From contig PIZK01000011.1 in the NCBI GenBank assembly GCA_002835545.1, positions 25,202 to 89,201 on the forward strand: a stretch of DNA of 64,000 nucleotides. Reading direction: 5' to 3'. A model generated the notes under the pieces. The model was not told the origin of the DNA, did no database searches, and saw only the letters and a program-made list of their open reading frames with translations. Each line of letters starts with the position of its first letter. Within the stretch, counting starts at the first letter, position 1. This document shows positions 25,909-34,941 of this stretch, one piece after another. Origin of the DNA: Alteromonadales bacterium alter-6D02. GTDB lineage: Bacteria > Pseudomonadota > Gammaproteobacteria > Enterobacterales > Psychrobiaceae. A program made the translations under genes and the position numbers.

Positions 25909-26137
25909 TAATAAAATTATCGTAAACGAGAAGCTAAACATCAGCGCCTAAAGGGACATTGGCTGGCAGGTTGAACCGCATGTTTCGCCAGCTAATTAGA
26001 AAGACCCGAACAGCCAAACCGGGTTAAACTTGACGACTACAACCAAGCTAGCGTCATTTTCGCTGCTGCAAGCCACGGCGTTTTTCAAGGTAGTTGTCGC
26101 CTAAAATGTTAAGCGGCTTGCTTGTGTTGTTCTGGGT

Positions 26138-27154
26138 TTAGCTCCACAACACCCACTGGCTGCCAGTTTCTTTCGCTTTTTGACCACCGTTCTGGGTGTT
26201 CATTTCTCTTTCGTTGATTAATACCTCAGTATCAAGCCCTTCATGCCGTTGATTTGGCGTTACAAACCGAATTCGACTATGACGATGTTCGTTGTTGTAC
26301 CAGTCAGTAAAGCTTTTAACCCACTCTCGCGCTTTCTCTAAAGACTCAAAGCCTTCACTTGGCCAGCGTGGATGGTACTTAACCGTCCTAAATAGTGACT
26401 CTGAATAAGGATTGTCATTACTTACCCTAGGCCGACTGCGAGAGGTTACAACACCTAGGTCATACATTTTTGCTCGCATTGTTAAACTCTTCATTGGTGC
26501 GCCATTATCGGAGTGCAATACCAAGTCTTGCTTTCGGCACTTTTCACTCCACACACTACGTTCGAGAAGCTCTGCTGCCAGCTCTCCTGTCTCGCACTCA
26601 TGGACTTCCCAACCAACGATTTTACGGCTGTAAATATCTTCAATCATGTAAAGATAATAATGCTGTCCAATCACTCTTGTTGGCATATAACTGATATCCC
26701 AGCTCCAAACCTCATTCGCCTTTTTAGCCGTAAAACTAGTCGGTTTCGGGTGGCTATTCCTAGGCTTTGCTTTGCCTCGATGAGTCAGCATGTTTTCAGC
26801 TTTCAATATGCGATAAAAAGTCGACTCACAAGCAATATACTCCCCTCTATCTGCCAATATAGGGACGATTTGGCTTGGCGGTAAAGAAGCAAACTCCTCT
26901 TCATTACACACGTCAATAACAGCCTGCCGTTCTTGTGAATTTAGCTTGTTTAGCGGCGCTGGCCTCGTTGCTGTCGGTCTTTTATCGTCGCTAATTTCAC
27001 CGCCCACACGCCAACGCTGCAACGTTCTTATCGATAAGCCGACCATCTTGCAGGCTTCATCTTGCCTTGCTCCTGACGCGACGGCTTCATTGATTAAATC
27101 TGCATGCTTTTGCCTATCGGTCAGCGTAATTAACTGTCCTCTTTTCCCTCCCAA
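26138..27154 (-). CDS. IS3-family transposase OrfB (DDE integrase)
   Basis: 338 residues. The HTH_21 region (ESTFYRILKAENMLTHRGKAK) is followed by a DDE integrase core: WSWDISYMPT (first Asp), VLHSDNGAPMKSLTMR (second Asp) and RPRVSNDNPYSESLFRTVKY (Glu in S-E-S-L-F). The W-Y-N-x-E-H-R-H-S motif is present. The annotated start (TTG 27154) lies inside orfA; the biologically active product is probably the OrfAB fusion made by frameshifting, so the initiation codon may be unused. All catalytic residues are intact. Confidence 0.92.
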   Translation of the reverse strand: MGGKRGQLITLTDRQKHADLINEAVASGARQDEACKMVGLSIRTLQRWRVGGEISDDKRPTATRPAPLNKLNSQERQAVIDVCNEEEFASLPPSQIVPILADRGEYIACESTFYRILKAENMLTHRGKAKPRNSHPKPTSFTAKKANEVWSWDISYMPTRVIGQHYYLYMIEDIYSRKIVGWEVHECETGELAAELLERSVWSEKCRKQDLVLHSDNGAPMKSLTMRAKMYDLGVVTSRSRPRVSNDNPYSESLFRTVKYHPRWPSEGFESLEKAREWVKSFTDWYNNEHRHSRIRFVTPNQRHEGLDTEVLINEREMNTQNGGQKAKETGSQWVLWS

Positions 27155-27627
27155 TAGGCATCGAACTTTTTTCCTAACACGAGCAATGCCGCACTTTCAG
27201 CCAAGGCCTTTTCTTTCCTGCGTAGCTCGCGTTCTAGCTCTTTAATACGCTTTTTGTCTGCCTTTTGCTCTGGTGTTTGTTTCGTTCGTTTGTCCGATTT
27301 TGTTGTGTTCCCTGCGATACACGCTTGTTTCCAGGACTTGATTTGTTCTGGGTATAGGCCATTAGCTCGGCAATATTCACTTAACTCAACTTCCGACAAT
27401 GTTGAGGTTTCTAAAACAACAGCGAACTTCTCTTCACTTGACCAGTTATCTGGCGAACTCACTTTTGACACATTAAACCCTGATACTTTAAATTGCTTCT
27501 TCCAACTATACAGGGTTGAAACATTAATGCCTTCTTGCAGGGCAAATTTTCGTACTGATAAGCCGCTTTGACTGAGTTTATTTAAAATGGCTTCTTTAAA
27601 TGAACTTGAATACCGTTGGTAATCCAC
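27130..27627 (-). CDS. IS3-family transposase OrfA with frameshift site
   Basis: 165 residues: an N-terminal helix-turn-helix (YSSSFKEAILNKLSQSGLSVRKFA and TLYSWKKQFKVSG), then a leucine-zipper-like coiled coil (KADKKRIKELERELRRKEKALAE). Near its end the codons GGA AAA AAG contain the slippery heptamer A_AAA_AAG in frame. A -1 shift gives GKKVRCLLGGKRGQ, which continues directly into OrfB. OrfA alone normally acts as a DNA-binding regulator. Confidence 0.9.
   Translation of the reverse strand: MDYQRYSSSFKEAILNKLSQSGLSVRKFALQEGINVSTLYSWKKQFKVSGFNVSKVSSPDNWSSEEKFAVVLETSTLSEVELSEYCRANGLYPEQIKSWKQACIAGNTTKSDKRTKQTPEQKADKKRIKELERELRRKEKALAESAALLVLGKKFDAYWEGKEDS
27166..27172 (-). promoter_or_regulatory. 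Programmed -1 frameshift heptamer A_AAA_AAG
   Basis: On the minus strand the zero-frame codons are GGA|AAA|AAG. The heptamer is the canonical IS3-family slippery signal, and OrfB is exactly in the -1 frame with a 25-nt overlap. Confidence 0.85.
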
Positions 27628-27690
27628 TGACTTTAACTTACCGCTCCCTGTTTATTTATAAGATTATTTGAGGCGACAACTATCCTGACA

Positions 27691-27956
27691 CAGGGGGAAT
27701 ATGTAAAAGAAGCCAAGGAAGATCTTTTTATTATTTGTACTCTGATGATACATCTAGACAAGATATCTTTGACTTTAAAAATGAACTATACAATAGGGCA
27801 CAGGAACATGCCGAGTGTTGCATTGAAATTTTTATAAGTTTTTCTGAGTTAAGCGCAAATGTATCGCTTCAAAATTGGTTGTCTAGTGCAATCAGAGTGG
27901 TTGACTGTATTACCCTATCCGCAATTCTGGTTGACCAATCGGTTTTTTATTCGTGA
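27691..27956 (+). pseudogene. 3' fragment of an unknown gene cut off by the IS
   Basis: An open frame runs from the IS edge to TGA at 27954-27956 (…YLYSDDTSRQDIFDFKNELYNRA…LVDQSVFYS). ATG 27735 is the first start but has no good ribosome site. The frame is open upstream to the IS boundary, which suggests a longer gene truncated by the insertion. It converges with the WYL regulator, overlapping by about 10 nt. Family unknown. Confidence 0.35.
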
Positions 27957-28801
27957 TATCTAGGTGCTATTGTTAAGTTTTTAGTACCCAAAAGAGTTTG
28001 TTTATTTTGTAAATAGAGTTGATATTCAGCACCTGAAATCGATGCGTGCTCAGAACAATCCACATTCCACTGGCGGAGTAAGTAACCAACCAGTGCGGCT
28101 CTAACTTCTAATTTCAGCACGCCGTTTGTCATACCATAATCCATCTCTATAGCTCGGTTGTGTTTAATACTGGGATGTACCACAATTTTGAGCTCTAGGA
28201 TTTTATCCCATTCATCGTCAGATTTGGCTAGTTCTGTTTCTTTCATCTTATTTTCAACAAGGTCCACTTTGCTAAACCTAGTGCAGACGAAGTCTCTGAA
28301 ACTCTTTGTTTTTCTATCATAAGCTCGCACGTGCCAACGGTGACCGTTGTTAACAATGGCATGAGGAATTAGCGTTCTTTGTGTTGCCCCTGAGGTTAAT
28401 GACTCATATTTGCAACTAATCGTAGAGCCACCGTGTATAGCTCTCATTAAAGCGCCGACTATTTCAGGTTGAGGGTTAATGAGCCCTATTGCATTAAAAC
28501 AAATGTTGGACGTTTCAACCTCTTGAGAAATACCATCGCCAAACCCTCTGGACAAGGCCTGCAATACAGAGTCTGGGTCATGATTAAAAATAGGCAGAAA
28601 ATTATTTGAACGTAAATATTTCTTGGTTTCGTGTGTTAACACAGCATTGTTAGGGGCTAATTCACGATAAAGGGATAAGTCCCTTGAGCAAGAAGCTAAG
28701 CCGGTTTTAAATCTTTGGATTAAGTCTGCACGGCCTATCTGGCCGTGGTATTCCAAGCAAAAGTCTATATAGGCCAAGCGTTCCCGCTGTGCGTAATTCA
28801 T
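27947..28801 (-). CDS. WYL-domain transcription regulator (BrxR/CapW-like)
   Basis: About 284 residues from ATG 28801 (GTG 28813 is possible). The start MNYAQRERLAYIDFCLEYHGQIGRADLIQRF matches the winged-helix of BrxR/CapW proteins. The middle WYL domain carries RTLIPHAIVNNGHRWHVRAYDRKTKSFRDFVCTRFS, and the WCX-like C-terminus follows. Such regulators repress phage-defence or mobile-element operons and are thought to sense a ligand of infection. It is divergent from the recombinase operon across a 210-bp spacer holding an inverted repeat that could be its operator. Confidence 0.82.
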   Translation of the reverse strand: MNYAQRERLAYIDFCLEYHGQIGRADLIQRFKTGLASCSRDLSLYRELAPNNAVLTHETKKYLRSNNFLPIFNHDPDSVLQALSRGFGDGISQEVETSNICFNAIGLINPQPEIVGALMRAIHGGSTISCKYESLTSGATQRTLIPHAIVNNGHRWHVRAYDRKTKSFRDFVCTRFSKVDLVENKMKETELAKSDDEWDKILELKIVVHPSIKHNRAIEMDYGMTNGVLKLEVRAALVGYLLRQWNVDCSEHASISGAEYQLYLQNKQTLLGTKNLTIAPRYHE

Positions 28802-28862
28802 TTCATCAAGCACGGTTCTACTTAATATATCAATAATTAATGTTCTGGCAATATACGCTCAC

Positions 28863-28980
28863 ACCACACATGATGCAATCAAAAAGATAATACCATTTTA
28901 ATTCACTTAAGGTTGAAATTACATCCTTATTAAGCTATAACTCATCATATTGATAGTATCATTATGATATCACGTGTGGT
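28863..28980. promoter_or_regulatory. Divergent control region with inverted repeat ACCACACATGAT / ATCACGTGTGGT
   Basis: Arms at 28863-28874 and 28969-28980, 11 of 12 bases paired (one wobble), each near one of the divergent genes. An internal TGATA-G-TATCA dyad lies near 28951. Likely binding sites of the WYL regulator, which would then control both itself and the recombinase operon. Confidence 0.45.
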
Positions 28981-29011
28981 TGGCTAGAGTGGAAAATGAA
29001 GATAGGTAATT

Positions 29012-30433
29012 ATGGATAAGCGAAAGAAAGAGCGGTCAATAACATTAAGGCGACTAGACTATAACGCCGGAGAGTTAACAACTATTTCAAATTTAGAGAG
29101 CCACCCAATACGAGTGCCGTTGGAGAAGAGTGATAAAGATGAGTCCTATTACATCGGAAAAGAATATTCTTTAACTATCCCTGATGATTCGGTATACCAC
29201 ATTCCATTTTTATTCAATGCCGATGGTACTCCATGGTATGAAGGTAATTTGTTCTTTTATCGTCAGTCGATTGATAAACTTACTGGCTATGAAACGACAG
29301 ATGAGCTGCGTATCAGAGCGTCTATGCTGCTTGATTACAAACTGTTTTGTGAAGATGAAGGTCTTGATTATTTAGATTTTAGCGCTGGCCGACCAGGCAG
29401 TAGGCCATCTTACAGGTATTTCCAAGATCTATTATCTAAAGATGCAGTATCACGAAAAAACTTAAATAAACGAACTTTGGTTGTCTATGATTTTTATAAA
29501 TTTATTACCGAAATTCCAGGCTTCAATATTGATATTACCCTAGTTGAAAGTGCAAGAGAGGCTTTCATAAGATTTAGCAATGGCTATAGTAAAAAAGTCG
29601 AAATAAGATCTCAAACAGTAAGAGTAAATAACCAAGCAAAAGAAGTTCCTCTTGGTTATGTTAGAGATGATGGTGAGGACCTTAGGCCGTTAACAAATGA
29701 GCAGTGCGACGAGTTCATTGATGTGTTGAGTAGGAAGTTTTCAGTTGATGAACGCTTGATTCATTCTATTACTCTCAACACCGGTGCTCGTAAACAGAGT
29801 GTTTTTACGATGCGAGTTAAGCATCTAAAGCTGTTAAACGAGGCCAATTTAACTAGCGATGGCAGTTATAGATTAAAAGCTGGACCTAGAACAGGAATAG
29901 ATACCAAATTTGGGAAATCTCAAACATTGTATTTCCCGAGGGATTTAGCTGATCAGTTAAAGGTTTATGCAAATTCAAAATTAGCTAAAGAACGGCGAAG
30001 CCTTTTTAGCCTGAAGCATGGCGACATCTTAAATGAAGATGACATGTACTTGTTTATCAGCACGCACGGAAATTGCCATTATATGGCAAAGAATGATCCG
30101 CGTTACCGTCAAGTAAAATCCCGTCCAAAAGGCGAGCATACTAATTATTTAAAGCAAAAACTACTCAAATTTGTTTCATCCGATTTTCCCAAGGATTTCA
30201 CATTTCACTGGCTAAGAGCCACATACGCTTTGATGTATCACGAGTACTTGGTTTCTCTTGTTGCAGATGGAAAATTAAAGCTCGGTAATGAGATTACTAG
30301 GGTTCAGCAACGTCTACATCATACCAAAAGAGAGACGACAGAAAATTATTTGAAGTTGTTTACTAATATCAATGAAAAAATGGCCGCTCAAGAAGCCTAC
30401 GAAGAGCGACTTTTCGAAGGTATCACTTTTTAG
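29012..30433 (+). CDS. Tyrosine recombinase, first of three
   Basis: 473 residues. C-terminal catalytic domain is complete: box I TGARKQSVFTM (Arg260), box II FHWLRATYA (His399, Arg402) and the nucleophile in HHTKRETTENYL (Tyr446). The N-terminal part includes a SAM-like core-binding domain (about residues 70-175). It heads a tightly packed operon with two more recombinase-like genes and a small protein, as in Tn554 (TnpA/B/C) and the Gamma-Mobile-Trio family (GmtY/Z/X). Such enzymes move elements by site-specific strand exchange. The exact name needs a profile search. Confidence 0.87.
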   Translation: MDKRKKERSITLRRLDYNAGELTTISNLESHPIRVPLEKSDKDESYYIGKEYSLTIPDDSVYHIPFLFNADGTPWYEGNLFFYRQSIDKLTGYETTDELRIRASMLLDYKLFCEDEGLDYLDFSAGRPGSRPSYRYFQDLLSKDAVSRKNLNKRTLVVYDFYKFITEIPGFNIDITLVESAREAFIRFSNGYSKKVEIRSQTVRVNNQAKEVPLGYVRDDGEDLRPLTNEQCDEFIDVLSRKFSVDERLIHSITLNTGARKQSVFTMRVKHLKLLNEANLTSDGSYRLKAGPRTGIDTKFGKSQTLYFPRDLADQLKVYANSKLAKERRSLFSLKHGDILNEDDMYLFISTHGNCHYMAKNDPRYRQVKSRPKGEHTNYLKQKLLKFVSSDFPKDFTFHWLRATYALMYHEYLVSLVADGKLKLGNEITRVQQRLHHTKRETTENYLKLFTNINEKMAAQEAYEERLFEGITF

Positions 30434-30456
30434 ATGTACGAAAATAAGGATTCTTC

Positions 30457-32415
30457 ATGAAAGGGGTAGGTATTGCCCAAGAGCGAGAAAAGCTGACTCT
30501 CCGCGACACTATAGTGGTAACACGCAAGCAAATATCTGAAGACTTTTTGCATCCGGAAAAAGTCCGGTTGCAATTAGATAGAAAAACAAGAGTAAATCCA
30601 TTAGATCTCGGTGCATTAGCCTATACAACTCGCCAGCCTCAAAGGAACACGTATTTAGCAGGCTTACCTTACTACGTTGACGAAAGCAGTTTTATGCTGG
30701 CCAGGCGAAAGTTGTTAATTGTACTGCATGACTATGTTGCAACTACGGGAAATACTGATAAAACAGTATATTTTCATTTGAGTCACTTTATCAGAATAAT
30801 AACTTGGCTAGATGATAACGGATATAGTCTTTTTTCAAATACGCAAACTGTAGCAAGACAAGGTTACTGCGCTTATGTATCGGAACTCAATCATCAAATT
30901 AAATCCGTCGATCTAAATCAACTAACTCCTAAAGCGGCAAATGAATACCAACATGAAATAATTAAATTACTAAGTCTTCTTTGGGGGCATGAAGTTGCTC
31001 AGGTAATTATTCGTGAAATACCTTTAATCAAATATAAGAACAATGGAGGGGTTGCTCCTGATGAACGCAATGTGAGGTTTGCCACTCGAACGTTTTTACA
31101 TCTAGCTAGGGGGTTTTCAAGCTTTATTATGAAGAATAAAGCATTCCCTTATTTGCTTAATATGAGTGATTATGAATGTTATGTGTTCCCAAGTAACGCT
31201 AATGCTTGTGTAACACCTTATACAAACACTAAAAATTATTCCTATCACTATGAAGCCGGCCGGATTTCGACACCTGAGGAGTATATGGCGAAATGTCCCC
31301 GCAGGATCGGGATAGGGAGTGCAACTAAAGAAATTGAGTCTTCTAAAGCTAACTTAATTGCGATTAATTCTAATGTAAGGGATGTCAATCGCTTAAACTA
31401 CGCTTCTTTAGCGTTGAATAGCTACATGCAGGTATTTGTGTTGATGACTGGGATTTATCCTTCTGAGCTTGTTCAGCTTGAGTACGATGCCAGCTTTACA
31501 TTAGAAAAAGACCTGCTTAAGAATGATTTTCGCGCAATCAAGATGCGTGCTGCTGGGCGTGAAGTGGTTTATAGCTTGGGCAATCGAAAAGGGCTAGAGA
31601 TTTTTAAAGAGTATATTCAGCTCAGAAACTGGGTATTGGATGGAGAGGATTGCCGCTTTCTTTTTTTTACCATGAAAAGGAATAGTGAGGGTACAAAGAA
31701 ATATCAGAAAATGAAGGCTGACTATGTGTACAAGTATTACCGAAGCCTTAGTGGTAAGTTCTTACCGATATCATTTGAAGCAATTACGGCCCGGAAGGTG
31801 CGTAAATATAAAACCGTAGTGTGGAATGAGATTGATATTGCACAACGAGTCATAGCCAATTCATTAAACCATAGCCTCAAGACCAATCATAATTATTACG
31901 CAGTTTCTAATCCAAATAAACAACAGGAAGAATTTGCCCTATTTTGGGAGTCAGCGAATGCTGCTTCGCAACGCATTACTATCAAGTTAGTTAACGAAAA
32001 TGATTCAGGAAGCATTAGTACTGCATCAGGCCATTGTGATGATTTTAAGCATCCACAACCAATGCAAATCGAGACACCGATTTCGCCAGACTGCAATAGT
32101 CAAATAGGGTGTTTGTACTGTGAACATTATGTATGCCATGCGGACGAAGAAGATATTCGAAAGCTATATAGCTTACTTTATGTCATTAATGCAGTAAGAA
32201 ATATGGCAACAGATTATAGTCACTCAGATGCGTTGTTATTGGAGCTTAGTATGCGTATTCATCTGGTATTGCAACTAATGGAAAAGAAATATAAAAATAT
32301 TCAGTCAGTTATCGAGAATATTAAACAAGAAGTAATGGGGAGTGGTTTGCTAACACCTTTCTGGGAATATCGATTACAGCGTTACGAACAGATGGGGGTG
32401 ATAATTAATGGATAA
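30457..32415 (+). CDS. Tyrosine recombinase-like protein, second of three, degenerate box I
   Basis: 652 residues. A recombinase-like core is visible: MTGIYPSELVQL at the box I position, where the usual Arg is replaced (Pro near residue 335); a basic ARKVRKYK segment; and LNHSLKTNHNYYAVSNPN resembling the H...Y nucleophile region. The C-terminus has a Cys/His cluster (CNSQIGCLYCEHYVC) that could bind zinc, as reported for large Tn554-type partners. It is probably catalytically impaired and architectural, or needs its partners. It overlaps the next gene by 8 nt. Confidence 0.75.
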   Translation: MKGVGIAQEREKLTLRDTIVVTRKQISEDFLHPEKVRLQLDRKTRVNPLDLGALAYTTRQPQRNTYLAGLPYYVDESSFMLARRKLLIVLHDYVATTGNTDKTVYFHLSHFIRIITWLDDNGYSLFSNTQTVARQGYCAYVSELNHQIKSVDLNQLTPKAANEYQHEIIKLLSLLWGHEVAQVIIREIPLIKYKNNGGVAPDERNVRFATRTFLHLARGFSSFIMKNKAFPYLLNMSDYECYVFPSNANACVTPYTNTKNYSYHYEAGRISTPEEYMAKCPRRIGIGSATKEIESSKANLIAINSNVRDVNRLNYASLALNSYMQVFVLMTGIYPSELVQLEYDASFTLEKDLLKNDFRAIKMRAAGREVVYSLGNRKGLEIFKEYIQLRNWVLDGEDCRFLFFTMKRNSEGTKKYQKMKADYVYKYYRSLSGKFLPISFEAITARKVRKYKTVVWNEIDIAQRVIANSLNHSLKTNHNYYAVSNPNKQQEEFALFWESANAASQRITIKLVNENDSGSISTASGHCDDFKHPQPMQIETPISPDCNSQIGCLYCEHYVCHADEEDIRKLYSLLYVINAVRNMATDYSHSDALLLELSMRIHLVLQLMEKKYKNIQSVIENIKQEVMGSGLLTPFWEYRLQRYEQMGVIING

Positions 32416-34456
32416 TGTGAATGATTGTCGCGTATTTGATGGTAAAAAATCTAAATTTGGTACGCCTCCGGACTCCTATTTTTGTACTGAAGGACGGCAT
32501 CCCTCTCCTAGTTTTGTACTATGTCGAGATAAAGACGGCAAAGCGACTGCCGTCTATGGACAAGATATCTGGAATTATAATCCTTATCGGTTAAGTGCAG
32601 TAAAAATAAGTAGATTCCGGTTTGATAAATTGCTCCAAGGAGAATTTAAAGCGGAACGAAGAATGTTAGTAGATGAGGCGAAATATCTCCTGTTTTGTAT
32701 TCAGTTTTTTTCTCAAGGAGGGCATGCTGGAACGCTAACGGCGTCTACTTTAGGAAACTATTACTCGATATTTCGCAATGCAATTGAATTTTGTATTTCG
32801 CTCAATAAAAACCAATTTATTGGTATCATTACCCTCAAAGATCTATTTACCAATAAGAATTACCTTGCAAATTTTTTAACGGTAAAAAGTGGTAAAAGTT
32901 TTAAAGTACGAGCTCGTGCTATCTGCAAACGTCTTAGTTATATCGGACAAGATAAAGTTGGTTTTGCTGCTGTATCCAGGCTAAGGATTAGCGTTAAAAA
33001 GAGTCAGCAAACTCCAGTTATACCTACACGCCTCTATTTGGCATTAATTTCGCAATTAACCAATGACGTTGAATTTTTGGATGGAAAGTTTGATAAGTTG
33101 GCTAACTTCTTGAGTGAATTCAATGATTGCAACTATGGACGAGCATATTCGACGCAAAAAGGTAAAAAGGTACGCCTAAGAGACCTGCGACCTAATATGC
33201 AGGAGGCGTTATTGTCTTATGGACTTGATAGTAACTTTATCGACGATTTTTATGTTGATAATGCCTCAAAGTTAATCACTGCGCTAAAGATGATTCAATA
33301 CCGGATGCGCTTAGTTCTCCACTTGTATACGGGGATGCGTGATCAAGAAGTAATGAGATTGTCTTATCAATGCCTTTGTAATAAAACGATTACAGAAGAG
33401 TTTAAAGATGATGAAGGAGTGACGATAGTTAAAAAGCGTATAGTAAAATTAATCTCGACTACAACTAAATTTACTGGATATCGGGAATCTGAATCCTGGT
33501 ATGCAGCACCAGAAGCAGTTAAGGCTATCCGAATATTACAATTGATAGCTAGGGGGTTAGCAAAGCTATATGGCGTAGAGACTAAGGGGTGTGATCTATT
33601 TTTAAATCCGTCGGTTATTTCAAAACCTGGAGCGCAAGTTAGCATTGTAGATTTTAAAAAAATTAAAGATAAAAAGTCTTGGATTAAAGAGTTGACGATT
33701 TTACAAGAAGACTTTAATGAATTACAGGCTTCAGATCCCTCACGAGATTTCCATCTGGATGAGGAGTTTCAAATAGGAAGTATTTGGCCGATACGGAGCC
33801 ATCAATTTAGACGCTCTCTCGCTTTCTATGCCGCTAGTTCGGGTTTTGTAAAGTTACCTACACTGAAACGTCAATTTAAGCACTTGACGTTGGCGATGGC
33901 ACGATATTATTCACGCAATTTCGAAAATATTAAAACTATCTTTGGCTTTTATAACAAAGAAACCAAAGAGTTTGACTTACCGAGCGAGCATATCATTTGG
34001 GAATGCCAAGCTGGGGTGGTAACCAGCGTGGCGGATATGCTTGTTGATGATGTATTGAATAGTAAGCAGCAATTGCATGGCAAAACAGGCGGCTATATTG
34101 AGCGTCAACGTGGCAAACTGCGTGATGGCGAAATATTGATTGAAGAAGTACGAGCGGAGACCCTCAGGCGAGTTGATAAAGGTGAACTTAGTTATCGCAA
34201 TACGTTACTGGGTGGCTGCATGAAAGTTGGTAAATGTGATAGTGCGATGCTTGGTGTAATAACTGAATGCTTACCTTGTGACGAAGCAATTATTAAAGCA
34301 TCAAAGGTTGATTCACAGATCGAGGAACTAAAGGAGCAGTTAAGTTACTTTGAGGAAGGTGAAGGTGAGCATCAAATCATGTCGGCGGAGCTTGCTGCAC
34401 TTGTGAAATACAAGAAACATAGAATGTCACACAATGAGACTGAGGAGCTAATATGA
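32408..34456 (+). CDS. Tyrosine recombinase, third of three
   Basis: 682 residues with all catalytic motifs: box I YTGMRDQEVMRL (Arg311), box II SHQFRRSLAFYA (His465, Arg468) and a nucleophile region FKHLTLAMARYYSRN (Tyr500 or 501). The C-terminal region has paired cysteines (GGCMKVGKCD, CLPCDE) and a coiled coil (VDSQIEELKEQLSYFEEGE). Large size with a Cys-rich tail resembles TnpB of Tn554. ATGA overlap couples it to the next small gene. Confidence 0.85.
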   Translation: MDNVNDCRVFDGKKSKFGTPPDSYFCTEGRHPSPSFVLCRDKDGKATAVYGQDIWNYNPYRLSAVKISRFRFDKLLQGEFKAERRMLVDEAKYLLFCIQFFSQGGHAGTLTASTLGNYYSIFRNAIEFCISLNKNQFIGIITLKDLFTNKNYLANFLTVKSGKSFKVRARAICKRLSYIGQDKVGFAAVSRLRISVKKSQQTPVIPTRLYLALISQLTNDVEFLDGKFDKLANFLSEFNDCNYGRAYSTQKGKKVRLRDLRPNMQEALLSYGLDSNFIDDFYVDNASKLITALKMIQYRMRLVLHLYTGMRDQEVMRLSYQCLCNKTITEEFKDDEGVTIVKKRIVKLISTTTKFTGYRESESWYAAPEAVKAIRILQLIARGLAKLYGVETKGCDLFLNPSVISKPGAQVSIVDFKKIKDKKSWIKELTILQEDFNELQASDPSRDFHLDEEFQIGSIWPIRSHQFRRSLAFYAASSGFVKLPTLKRQFKHLTLAMARYYSRNFENIKTIFGFYNKETKEFDLPSEHIIWECQAGVVTSVADMLVDDVLNSKQQLHGKTGGYIERQRGKLRDGEILIEEVRAETLRRVDKGELSYRNTLLGGCMKVGKCDSAMLGVITECLPCDEAIIKASKVDSQIEELKEQLSYFEEGEGEHQIMSAELAALVKYKKHRMSHNETEELI

Positions 34457-34878
34457 ATCCAGAATTGAAAAAGTGCTATGACGCCTTTGAGAGGCTTAAA
34501 GATGAAAGCCCTAGGCTTGAAAAATTTAAAGGCTTATTACAAAAAGACATCACAGCTTCAAAAGTCAGTCAGGAAGCGGGTCATGACAGTGGCTATTTGA
34601 AAAAAAAACGTCCACTGCACATACCCTTACTATCAATGATCGCCTTACATGTAAAAGACCATAAGAAGATCACAATGGGCAAAGGAGCGGCGATCAGCAG
34701 AGAAAAAAATAAAGCGCAAGATGCTAAGACAGCTTTAGATCTTGAGAAAGCCAAACTTGAAGCATCGTTAGGGCGAGAACTACAGATGTATAATCGCTTG
34801 AAAGAGGTTGAGCTAGAGTTAATTGAGTTAAAAGAGAAGCTTGCTGTGCAGACCAATATTACGAGGCTCAGTACTTGA
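34453..34878 (+). CDS. Small coiled-coil accessory protein of the recombinase module
   Basis: 141 residues. A helix-turn-helix-like segment (ITASKVSQEAGHDSGYLKKKRPLH) is followed by a long charged coiled coil (about 75-130: ALDLEKAKLEASLGRELQM...). The position as fourth gene, overlapping the third recombinase by 4 nt, and the size match the small TnpC of Tn554 or GmtX-type proteins, which influence orientation or efficiency of transposition. No catalytic residues. Confidence 0.65.
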   Translation: MNPELKKCYDAFERLKDESPRLEKFKGLLQKDITASKVSQEAGHDSGYLKKKRPLHIPLLSMIALHVKDHKKITMGKGAAISREKNKAQDAKTALDLEKAKLEASLGRELQMYNRLKEVELELIELKEKLAVQTNITRLST

Positions 34879-34914
34879 AGTTACAAATCCCTATCCTTAA
34901 AAATTTTGTAACTG

Positions 34915-34939
34915 GTAACGTTACGACTGAAAGGTAACG
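34915..34939 (+). repeat. 25-bp direct repeat, left copy
   Basis: GTAACGTTACGACTGAAAGG followed by TAACG; 21 of 25 bases match the copy at 35355-35379. It lies between the recombinase operon and the zinc-ribbon gene and contains two GTAACG units and the palindrome GTAACGTTAC. Confidence 0.65.
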
Positions 34940-34941
34940 AT

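Larger units (their letters stand above)
26083..27690 (-). mobile_element. IS3-family insertion sequence, about 1.6 kb
   Basis: Two overlapping ORFs (orfA, orfB) on the minus strand lie between imperfect terminal inverted repeats: 26083-26102 and the complement of 27671-27690 share 17 of 20 bases, with TAGTTGTCGCCT exact. The right end gives the usual TG; the left starts TT, so it may be mutated. No matching 3-5 bp target duplication is visible. The element lies between the CPBP gene and a gene fragment at 27691. Confidence 0.85.

Noticed and set aside
25909..26082. Possible transposon end or attC between the CPBP gene and the IS
   Set aside because: It has a GGCTGGC...GCCAGC dyad but no partner end or recognisable core site.
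26412..27571. Several plus-strand open frames
   Set aside because: All antisense to the IS3 transposase genes.
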